From Escarpia spicata (Eukaryota > Annelida > Polychaeta > Sabellida > Siboglinidae): a stretch of DNA of 64,000 bases. Both the position numbers and the translations under genes were made by a program. Numbering within the stretch: position 1 is the stretch's first letter; each line of letters starts with the position of its first letter. The stretch covers positions 12,501,618-12,565,617 of the forward strand of contig OZ023214.1 of assembly GCA_963995525.1 (NCBI GenBank), given 5' to 3'. This document shows positions 47,801 through 52,165 of this stretch, piece after piece. The notes below the pieces were generated by a model. The model was not told the origin of the DNA. It did not search any database and was given only the letters and a program-made list of their open reading frames with translations.

Positions 47801-50800
47801 AGCCTCTTCATATGTTAAAATGTCAGCTTGATCTTGTAAGAGTTATTTTAATACTGAGGTCTTTGACAGTCACTTTAGTGTTTGTAAATAGTAGATTATG
47901 CATGAAAAATCACACTACAATGAGGTAACTGAGAGCAAAGAATTTATATGCATTTTCCTGTTGCGTTAGTACGACATTTGTGATGGTATTTTATAAAGAT
48001 TGTTATTATGTACCTTCTTCATGCTATTTGGCTGCCGTTTTTGGTGATACAATCAGACATGTTAGCGTTGCTCTTGATGTGATGCTTACAACATGTTAGA
48101 CTCATGAGACAACATGAATACACAACTGTACTGATCAAGAGTTCCGTCTAACAACGAAAAGTGTCAAATGGTGAAATGTTCACAGTTTGGTATTGACATC
48201 AAGTAGAATAACCAAGTAAATAATAAATACTGTGGCATATCACTTCAGACAGCCATCTTGAACAAGCACTTGTCGAGTCTGATGGACGGATTGACTGCAA
48301 AGGTCTTCCGAACATACAACGCTTCAATCACACTGCAGCAACAGCTGGATCTCTTGACCGTTGGTCAGTTGTAGCCACATACGTCTTGTTAAGTTACTTT
48401 ATTGTTGTTATCAAGTTCCCACATTGCTGTCACACAAAAGCAGAATCACACACGGTAATACTTGACAATTTAACATGAAAACTGGGTGAAACAAAGCTGA
48501 GTAATGATTATGGTTAATCAAGTTGACTGATAAAGAAACATTATATATTTATATATTTTTTGTTAGTGTAACTTTTCATTAACATACAACTGTATACGCG
48601 CAAACATCCCAAAAGCGTTCACTTAAAATCACCTGATTTAATTGTTCAATATGTTATCAATTTGATTCATGTTTGGAGTAGATGGAAGCGTTAATTTGAT
48701 GTTCGATACAGTGTTACATCTGCTAAATTTTTACTGTCGTTGAAGTAATTTACTCATGATGCCTTGCAGCGGATGACCCAATTCCTGCTAAGCTCTTGTC
48801 GTACAACCGAGCGAACCGAGCTGTGGCTATTCTGTGTAACCATCAGCGGGCAGTGCCCAAGAACTTTAGCAAGCAGATGGAAAACCTGCAAGCAAAGGTA
48901 TGTCTGCCTGCACCACCTTTATACATTGAGGCACCTGAATCTGTTGATATTTGCACAAAGTGCCTTGTGTCTGCCCTAGTATTTATATTTGGCTGCCTCA
49001 TGTTATTTAATAATGGAAGCAGACATGTTAGCGTTGCTCTTGAGATGATGCTTACAACATGTTAGACTCATGAGACCACATGAATACACAACTGTACTGA
49101 TCAAGAGCGATATCTGATAGAATTGTTACAAGTCGCTGTAATCTAGTTGTTAGCATGTCTGGATTACAGACAGCAGGCACTTTGTCAGCAGAGAATGGGC
49201 AGTGGGTTGTGGGACGTTTAAATAATTAATAGCAGTGGAGCGCAGTGGCGCAGCAGTAAGAGCTCCGGACTCTCGACTGAGAATGCAGGGTTCGAATCCT
49301 GTGTGGTGGTGTTGAACATTGGGCAAGTTCATTTACTCTACATTGCTTCAGTTAACTCAGCTGTATGAATGAGTACCTGGCTATAGACAATGGTGGATAT
49401 TTGTGTGCGAATAGTCTTCGTGCATTAATTGCATCATGGCTGAATGCTTCCCAGAGAAGTTGAGATGGTGTTCGATTGAACAGGTCTGCCAGGGAGTAAA
49501 GTGTAAAGCGCTTTAAGCAGTCCTGAGGACTGGATACTGCGCTGTATAAGAACTTACCTTTTTTTAGTTCCTTTCATTACTTGTAGCAGTTAACAAATAC
49601 TCGTTAGATAGCATTGATGAAGCAATAAAGATTATGTTATTGATCAAGAACCACAATGTCATTGTAGTAACTCCTAGCCACCAATATTTCAAAACAAAAT
49701 CCTAAGCTGATACAGCATAAAGGAAGCACATGTAGAAATGATATGTGAAATGCCATACGGTACTGTACAACTGCTGACAGGTGTTTGAGTTAGGAAGCAA
49801 CTTCAGATGCAGCGCATAATGAAAGGAGTTTGTTTGACAGATTGAGGCAAAGCAGACAGCCATCAAGGATGCCAAGAAAGACGTCAAAGCTGCAAAGTCT
49901 GATGTAAAGAACCTGAAGACCGAGAAAGCAAGATCGTAAGTTGTCCATCCCATACTGCAACCTCAAGCACTCGCCTTTGATTTCTGTCTGCATCATTTCT
50001 TGCTCTGCCAGATCTCCAAAGTTTGGTATTTTATGATAACTTATATAAGTCCCTTTTCTAATAAAACAGTGCTGCTCTTGAATTTATGCTTACAAGACTC
50101 ATGAATGATAAGTAATTACTCAATATTACTGATAAAAAATGGTAGTTTTCCAATCTAGATCACTTCTTTGATGCTTTCTTTCAAAAGGTAAATTGCACTA
50201 TAAATAAAAAAGAAAAGGTATTACTAATGTGATCGTAAAGCAAGCTTTCACTGTAATTGTGTATTGTGCTATTTTCCCACGGAGGTGACGTGTCTGTTGT
50301 AGTATGTATGAGCGTAAAAAGAAGACTGTGGAGAGATTGCAGGAGCAGCTGACAAAACTTGAGGTCCAGGCCACTGATAAGGTAATAATAATAGTTAATG
50401 CATGCATGCATGCATGTGTGTGTATGAGTGAGTGGTGGTAAGGTTTCATCATTGTCAATGCTAATCATCACACCACCATATGTGCAGAATTGTTTGCAGA
50501 TATATTCAGTAGAGAAAATACAGACTGAAATAAATAATAAGTTTCTTTTTGGATGGTAAAACCTACATTGTTTTAGTTTATTTCATCAGACCTGCCTACC
50601 CCAAAAACTTCCTGTCAGTAATCCATCTTCCCATTTACACTGATTTTCAGGAATATAGGCTTCCTGTCAGTAATTCAGAACTGTGTCAGATATTGGTCGC
50701 CGGGGGGGGGGGGGGGGTAGCGAAGGGTCAAAACCATTATACTTACGCTGTCACCAACATCAGCCAACATTCTATCTAACCTACTCGGCCAAAACCATTA

Positions 50801-52165
50801 CATACGCCTACTCTCTAATGACTGTATGATAGGCTGTAAATGATAGACTAAACTCCTCAATAAATACACTAACTTAGTCTTAGTACAGTCAGTTGGCCTA
50901 ACACTACAAGTACAACACTCACTAAATTTGTGCATTACACGTTTCTTTTCGGTTGGCGGTGGCGTCGTTTCGCTGTCATCCATCATTTCGTGCAGCGTGA
51001 CTTCGTTTTGTTTGATCGCGGAAATGCCAATTTGTCAAAACGTTGTTTCCTATTGGTTAGATTACGACCAGACTCGGCGAATGAAAAACCATGTCACAAC
51101 ATGCTGCATACATATGCTGCCACCTGTTGATTATAATGGAAACTAAATTTTTGTGATTGGCAAACATGGTGACAGTCCGTAATATTTTCATCCCTCGCCG
51201 GAATACCGTAATTTGAGGTGACTTTCTGGAATGATTCCGGACAATCCGGAATGGTAGGCAGGTCTGTTTCATGCAAATGCATGATCATAAGTAATCACTT
51301 TATCGAACGTTTGATGTTTCCAGGACGAAAACAAAGAGATAGCCCTTGGCACGTCCAAGCTGAACTACCTGGACCCTCGTATCAGTGTCGCATGGTCAGT
51401 GAACTTCTCCGTTGGTTTGTCTTTAGTATAAATGAGCTTTGTTAGCGATCAGTGGTGCGCCGTACATTTACAACACGCTGCACCATCAACACATTGGAAT
51501 ACTCAGTAGTACTAAAATCTTATTACCTATTATTATTTATCAATTTACATATGATTGCAACATTACGAGTTTAAAATATTCTAGCAGGCAGTGTGACAGA
51601 TCTTTTTAATGACGAGAAATCTCGAGACCGATTGCAGTTAGTGATTATTAACCGATTTTATCCAGGATACGATTCTAGTTGTAGTTACCCTTTGTATCTG
51701 GGATACAATTCTAGGCACAGAAACCCTGCACTATAGTGTTATGGATCCCTATTAGTTGATTAACATCGAATGAAGTCAGTATTTTGTCGTCATTGGGAAA
51801 CACGTAGGAATCACCAAATCAGCACCATTCATTGGTTATTCGATGTAGAAGTCGGCTACCCCCTACGTAAATTGAAACCAAAGATAGTGGACACGTCGCA
51901 AATACCGTCTAATCTCAAACAAATTTGAAGGATAACTCCGTTAATTTACTTCATAACACAGTGTAAAAGCAGAGGACTGGATATTGTGCTGTATAAGAAC
52001 TTACCTTTACTTTTATTTGGGGACTTTGTGTAAACTTACTGGGGGTTGTTGTTTTGCTCCAGGTGCAAGAAGTGGGACGTCCCCATTGAGAAAGTCTACA
52101 ACAAGGCGCAGCGTGACAAGTTCGCGTGGGCCGTCGACATGGCCGAGTCAGATTTTGTTTTCTAA
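26853..52165 (+). CDS. TOP1: DNA topoisomerase I (type IB), spliced, 17-18 coding exons
   Basis: Nuclear enzyme that nicks one strand through a 3'-phosphotyrosine and relaxes supercoils. Exons: 26853-26871 (tentative), 27781-28490, 33272-33342, 35182-35302, 35594-35697, 36712-36937, 37142-37276, 43442-43629, 43992-44055, 44668-44748, 46442-46585, 47304-47555, 48249-48363, 48770-48897, 49841-49935, 50303-50381, 51324-51394, 52063-52165; all junctions keep frame. From the ATG at 27801 the product is about 888 residues (human 765): a Ser/His/Lys-rich N-terminus, core, coiled linker and C-terminal domain. The catalytic set is complete: Arg in LALRAGNEK, Lys in [10 protein letters not shown], Arg in KVFRTYNAS, His in LCNHQRAV and Tyr in SKLNYLDPR. 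Introns hold repeated 73-bp snoRNA-like sequences and many transposons. It converges with TRAPPC2L. Confidence 0.97.
27781..28490 (+). CDS. TOP1: TOP1 exon 2, Ser/His/Lys-rich N-terminal domain
   Basis: Acceptor 'ttctacaatgcag', donor CTG|GTGAGT. From ATG 27801 it encodes 230 residues of low-complexity Ser, His and Lys runs, then [20 protein letters not shown] and DDDMPL. Insect TOP1 has a similar Ser-rich start. This is the unstructured domain for nuclear and nucleolar targeting. Confidence 0.9.
28491..31384. other. TOP1 intron 2, first part; no gene
   Basis: AT-rich. Contains a SINE tail fragment at 30244-30290 and several 'ctagtcc' motifs at 29045-29080 and 31230-31285 that may be ends of an unrecognised element. 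Nothing else assignable. Confidence 0.4.
30244..30290 (+). repeat. SINE 3' tail fragment
   Basis: 'cttaggactggatactgcgttatataagaact' matches the 3' tail of the SINE at 49240-49565. Confidence 0.6.
31385..32462. mobile_element. non-autonomous hAT-like transposon, copy A
   Basis: Starts CAGGCCTGGGGTAAT and ends ATTGACCCCAGGCCTG, with a perfect 8-bp duplication TATTAAGA (31377-31384 and 32463-32470). The 1078-bp body is rich in 'gtaatagtaat' near both ends and has no coding capacity. An internal second 'caggcctggagtaac' lies at 31430. A related copy in opposite orientation is at 41649-42899. Confidence 0.85.
32463..33271. other. TOP1 intron 2, end part
   Basis: Holds a degenerate tRNA-derived SINE (32815-32965); otherwise unique AT-rich sequence up to the acceptor of exon 3. 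Confidence 0.4.
32815..32965 (+). repeat. tRNA-derived SINE, degenerate
   Basis: 'gggcatggtagcatagtgtttagaac' resembles a Pol III A box region and 'cctggtttgaatcat' a B box, with about 40 bp between them and a non-tRNA body after. Confidence 0.45.
33272..33342 (+). CDS. TOP1: TOP1 exon 3
   Basis: Acceptor 'gtgatttgcag', donor CG|GTGAGT. Encodes [24 protein letters not shown]; an acidic DSDDD-PL repeat continuing exon 2 (also ending DDDMPL). Phase 2 at its end. Confidence 0.85.
33343..34394. other. TOP1 intron 3, first part; no gene
   Basis: Pyrimidine-rich just after the donor (33360-33500), then AT-rich sequence without recognisable elements. Confidence 0.4.
34395..35160 (-). mobile_element. 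5'-truncated LINE (L2/CR1-like), antisense in TOP1 intron 3
   Basis: On the minus strand the frame reads [58 protein letters not shown] and [20 protein letters not shown], the C-terminal part of a LINE reverse transcriptase, ending YLYNLAYPP at 34544. The 3' end carries a (TAA)n tract at 34395-34412. The 5' truncation point lies only about 20 bp before exon 4, so the LINE forms part of the region in front of the splice acceptor. Confidence 0.85.
35182..35302 (+). CDS. TOP1: TOP1 exon 4
   Basis: Acceptor 'tactttctgtgcag', donor AAT|GTAAGT. Encodes a Lys-rich segment with [19 protein letters not shown], a likely nuclear localisation signal. Phase 2 in, phase 0 out. Confidence 0.85.
35594..35697 (+). 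CDS. TOP1: TOP1 exon 5
   Basis: Acceptor 'ttggttacag', donor TG|GTAAGA. Encodes [15 protein letters not shown] and [12 protein letters not shown], leading into the conserved core (human QKWRWWEEER). Confidence 0.9.
36033..36604 (+). mobile_element. non-autonomous transposon with CAGACCTGCCTACC ends, copy 1
   Basis: 14-bp inverted termini CAGACCTGCCTACC and GGTAGGCAGGTCTG, with a 6-bp duplication CTCTCC (36027-36032 and 36605-36610). Copy 2 at 50587-51266 and a partial copy at 63925 are related. An open frame inside (about 36313-36495) reads [35 protein letters not shown] and is conserved between copies. Superfamily not assigned; 6-bp duplications occur in a few DNA transposon groups. Confidence 0.8.
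36712..36937 (+). CDS. TOP1: TOP1 exon 6, start of core domain
   Basis: Acceptor 'ctgtctgtcag', donor AAG|GTTCGT. Encodes [39 protein letters not shown] and [19 protein letters not shown], core subdomain II/I, closely matching other animal enzymes. Confidence 0.97.
37142..37276 (+). CDS. TOP1: TOP1 exon 7
   Basis: Acceptor 'tgtctttcttatag', donor CTG|GTACGA. Encodes [20 protein letters not shown] and [20 protein letters not shown]; 45 codons, phase 0. The minisatellite at 37285 begins directly after its donor. Confidence 0.97.
37285..37750. repeat. minisatellite at TOP1 intron 7 donor, 16-45 bp units
   Basis: Repeats of 'tctcatctcgttgttat' and 'cgtgcattc' with variants, starting within about 10 bp of the donor ('gtacgagcatctcatcgtt') and running about 460 bp. 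All long open frames here (His-Ser-Leu-Ile-type peptides) are repeat artefacts. Confidence 0.9.
37992..38018 (+). ncRNA. broken snoRNA-like copy, left fragment
   Basis: 'gctcttgagat' joined to 'gaatacacaactg': the 5' stem and the part before box D of the 73-bp sequence, with the guide segment deleted. The right fragment (tactgatcaagagc) is at 41531-41544, after the CR1 insertion. A dead copy. Confidence 0.6.
39064..41178 (+). mobile_element. TTAA-site DNA transposon (Kolobok-like) nested in CR1
   Basis: Exactly interrupts the CR1 codons 'gaatgtggttTTAAcaacactag', with TTAA at 39060-39063 and 41179-41182. Ends are imperfect inverted repeats: GGGGATTTATGGTTTGAAACA and the complement of TGTTTCGACCCATAGGTCCC. 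It carries remnants of a DDE transposase. TTAA duplications and this transposase type suggest Kolobok; piggyBac is less likely from the protein. Confidence 0.8.
39568..40770 (+). pseudogene. decayed DDE transposase (Kolobok/Mutator-like domain)
   Basis: First frame (39568-39960) begins [17 protein letters not shown] and holds [15 protein letters not shown]; no domain recognised. Further on, broken frames give [43 protein letters not shown] and [15 protein letters not shown]. This order (D.TWqkRG, SHng.g.viD..TG...DYEvLs..C..C, ME..aa..lw.RS) matches the Mutator-like domain common in invertebrate transposases. Stops and frameshifts between blocks and the missing C-terminus show it is inactive. 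Confidence 0.65.
41531..41544 (+). ncRNA. broken snoRNA-like copy, right fragment
   Basis: 'tactgatcaagagc': box D and the 3' terminal stem of the 73-bp sequence, followed by the same downstream flank seen at other copies ('agtcgctgtagt'). Confidence 0.6.
41649..42899. mobile_element. non-autonomous hAT-like transposon, copy B
   Basis: Starts CAGGCCTGGGGTCAATTAC and ends GTTACCCCAGGCCTG; the flanking 8 bp are ATCACTGA and GTCACTGA (one mismatch). It is the inverted relative of copy A (31385-32462), 1251 bp, non-coding. It inserted between two snoRNA-like copies. Confidence 0.85.
43094..43166 (+). ncRNA. box C/D snoRNA-like, copy 1 (TOP1 intron 7)
   Basis: 73 bp. Terminal stem GCTCTTGA (1-8) with TCAAGAGC (66-73); box C ATGATGC at 10-16; guide ACATGTTAGACTC at 22-34; D'-like ATGA at 35-38; C'-like ATGAATA at 45-51; box D CTGA at 62-65. 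The guide is the exact complement of the 28S rRNA stretch GAGTCTAACATGT. Rule of the fifth base from D' points to the C of GAGUC. It lies 275 bp before exon 8 on the coding strand of its host, as expected for an intron-processed snoRNA. Confidence 0.75.
43442..43629 (+). CDS. TOP1: TOP1 exon 8
   Basis: Acceptor 'gtcgttgttag', donor AA|GTAAGA. Encodes [39 protein letters not shown] and [11 protein letters not shown], matching the human [17 protein letters not shown] block. Phase 2 out. Confidence 0.97.
43992..44055 (+). CDS. TOP1: TOP1 exon 9
   Basis: Acceptor 'tttgcgttgcag', donor ACG|GTGAGA. Encodes [20 protein letters not shown] plus T, matching [16 protein letters not shown]. Confidence 0.97.
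44056..44330. other. TOP1 intron 9, unique part
   Basis: Ordinary intron sequence leading into the minisatellite; nothing else seen. Confidence 0.4.
44331..44667. repeat. minisatellite copied from the exon 10 splice acceptor, 29-bp unit
   Basis: About ten units of 'gtgagttggctggtgtgtga' plus 'ttgagagtg' lead directly into 'gttgtag|gtgagctggctggcgtgttgg', the true acceptor and first bases of exon 10. The repeat unit is a near copy of the exon edge, so the array probably grew from this junction. Each unit also contains the donor consensus GGTGAGT. Confidence 0.85.
44668..44748 (+). CDS. TOP1: TOP1 exon 10
   Basis: Acceptor 'gtgtgttgtag', donor AAG|GTAAGT. Encodes [20 protein letters not shown] and NAASKLK (human VTWLVSWTENIQGSIKYIML). 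Its first 20 bp resemble the minisatellite unit just upstream. Confidence 0.95.
44749..45563. other. TOP1 intron 10, first part: GCGAT-rich repeat and THAP fragment
   Basis: Contains 'agcgat'/'atcgct' inverted motifs at 44820-44875 and a palindrome at 45353-45374 (GGTGAGCGAT, tt, ATCGCTCGCC). These may be ends of a small unrecognised transposon of about 0.55 kb that carries the THAP-like fragment at its far edge. Confidence 0.4.
45372..45455 (-). pseudogene. possible THAP zinc-finger exon fragment
   Basis: Minus strand reads [12 protein letters not shown] and [13 protein letters not shown], resembling the start of a THAP domain (MPxxCxxxxC...F.FP). It then runs into the GCGAT palindrome. THAP fingers occur in P-element and Kolobok transposases as well as host genes; too short to decide. 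Confidence 0.35.
45564..45636 (+). ncRNA. box C/D snoRNA-like, copy 2 (TOP1 intron 10)
   Basis: Same 73-bp length, stem, box C, guide and box D as copy 1; differs by C to G at position 39, outside all boxes. Flanks AGACAT (45547-45552) and ATGTCT (45638-45643) can extend the terminal stem. Confidence 0.75.
46442..46585 (+). CDS. TOP1: TOP1 exon 11
   Basis: Acceptor 'gcgtacttcag', donor AAG|GTCAGG. Encodes [40 protein letters not shown] and YFIDK; human [25 protein letters not shown]. Confidence 0.97.
46980..47052 (+). ncRNA. box C/D snoRNA-like, copy 3 (TOP1 intron 11)
   Basis: Identical to copy 1 over all 73 bp although the surrounding intron sequence is unrelated for most of its length. 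It is followed by 'aatcaatgtctgg'. It lies 251 bp before exon 12, but about 200 bp of that is the minisatellite. Confidence 0.75.
47105..47303. repeat. minisatellite copied from the exon 12 splice acceptor, 37-42 bp unit
   Basis: Five units of 'gttgttgtagttggccctga' plus 'gggtgggcaatgagtgagttt' precede the true acceptor 'gttgttgtag' and exon start TTGGCCCTGAGGGCGGGCAATGAG. Each unit holds an acceptor-like sequence, the first 20-odd bases of exon 12 including the codon of the catalytic Arg, and a donor-like GTGAGT. The array is thus a chain of micro-exon look-alikes. Confidence 0.9.
47304..47555 (+). CDS. TOP1: TOP1 exon 12, catalytic core
   Basis: Acceptor 'gttgttgtag', donor AAT|GTAAGT. Encodes [53 protein letters not shown] and [20 protein letters not shown]. 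Holds the catalytic Arg (LRAGN, codon 47313-47315; human R488) and Lys (GKDS; human K532). Confidence 0.98.
47653..47725 (+). ncRNA. box C/D snoRNA-like, copy 4 (TOP1 intron 12)
   Basis: 73 bp, identical to copy 1 except A to G at position 51, at the edge of the weak C'-like box. It lies 97 bp downstream of exon 12. A second copy is in the same intron 417 bp further on. Confidence 0.75.
48070..48142 (+). ncRNA. box C/D snoRNA-like, copy 5 (TOP1 intron 12)
   Basis: 73 bp, the most diverged intact copy, yet its changes keep function: positions 9-10 change from GA to TG, giving box C as GTGATGC (still RTGATGC), and the last base C to T turns a G-C stem pair into G-U. Guide and box D are unchanged. 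It lies 106 bp before exon 13, near the distance typical of intronic C/D snoRNAs. Confidence 0.78.
48249..48363 (+). CDS. TOP1: TOP1 exon 13
   Basis: Acceptor 'atcacttcag', donor TTG|GTCAGT. Encodes [38 protein letters not shown], including the catalytic Arg of FRTYNAS (human R590). Phase 1 out. Confidence 0.97.
48770..48897 (+). CDS. TOP1: TOP1 exon 14
   Basis: Acceptor 'gatgccttgcag', donor AAG|GTATGT. Encodes [37 protein letters not shown]; holds the catalytic His of CNHQR (human H632). Confidence 0.97.
49036..49108 (+). ncRNA. box C/D snoRNA-like, copy 6 (TOP1 intron 14)
   Basis: 73 bp, identical to copy 2. Flanks 'agacatgttagcgtt' and 'gatatctgat' resemble those of copy 5 and can extend the stem. 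It lies 138 bp after exon 14; the SINE at 49240 later lengthened the intron. Confidence 0.75.
49240..49565 (+). mobile_element. tRNA-derived SINE
   Basis: A-box-like 'tggcgcagcagtaagagc' near 49246 and a perfect B box GGTTCGAATCC at 49289-49299 are followed by a non-tRNA body and the tail 'gaggactggatactgcgctgtataagaact' and a T-rich end. Tail fragments of the same family are at 30244 and 51966. Confidence 0.8.
49841..49935 (+). CDS. TOP1: TOP1 exon 15, linker
   Basis: Acceptor 'gtttgtttgacag', donor TC|GTAAGT. Encodes [32 protein letters not shown]: the alpha-helical coiled linker. Phase 2 out. Confidence 0.93.
50074..50136 (+). ncRNA. decayed snoRNA-like copy (TOP1 intron 15)
   Basis: 'gctcttgaatttatgcttacaa' then 'gactcatga' and 'tactgat': the order of the 73-bp sequence survives, but box C is lost, the guide is deleted and the 3' stem is gone. 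A pseudogene copy. Confidence 0.55.
50303..50381 (+). CDS. TOP1: TOP1 exon 16, linker
   Basis: Acceptor 'tctgttgtag', donor AAG|GTAATA. Encodes [26 protein letters not shown] (human [20 protein letters not shown]). Confidence 0.95.
50587..51266 (-). mobile_element. non-autonomous transposon with CAGACCTGCCTACC ends, copy 2
   Basis: Same 14-bp inverted termini as copy 1, opposite orientation, with a perfect 6-bp duplication TTTCAT (50581-50586 and 51267-51272). A G-run of about 16 lies at 50701. The minus-strand frame reads [37 protein letters not shown], aligned to copy 1 with few changes. It sits just before exon 17. Confidence 0.85.
51324..51394 (+). CDS. TOP1: TOP1 exon 17, active-site tyrosine
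   Basis: Acceptor 'gatgtttccag', donor TG|GTCAGT. Encodes [24 protein letters not shown]; the TAC at 51366-51368 is the catalytic Tyr (human Y723, here about residue 846). Phase 2 out. Confidence 0.98.
51960..52015 (+). repeat. SINE 3' tail fragment
   Basis: 'gaggactggatattgtgctgtataagaacttacc' matches the tail of the SINE at 49240-49565. Confidence 0.6.
52063..52165 (+). CDS. TOP1: TOP1 exon 18, C-terminus
   Basis: Acceptor 'ttttgctccag'. Encodes [33 protein letters not shown] and the stop TAA at 52163-52165, as in the human end (AWAIDMADEDYEF). Confidence 0.97.

Noticed and set aside
43094..49108. Reading the 73-bp repeat as a MITE because of its inverted ends GCTCTTGA/TCAAGAGC
   Set aside because: Constant length, host-strand orientation in all copies, box C and D spacing and the 28S-complementary guide fit a snoRNA better. 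No target duplications were found. A mobile origin of the larger unit is still possible.
49240..49315. A tRNA gene
   Set aside because: A and B boxes are present, but the acceptor stem does not close and a SINE body and tail follow.
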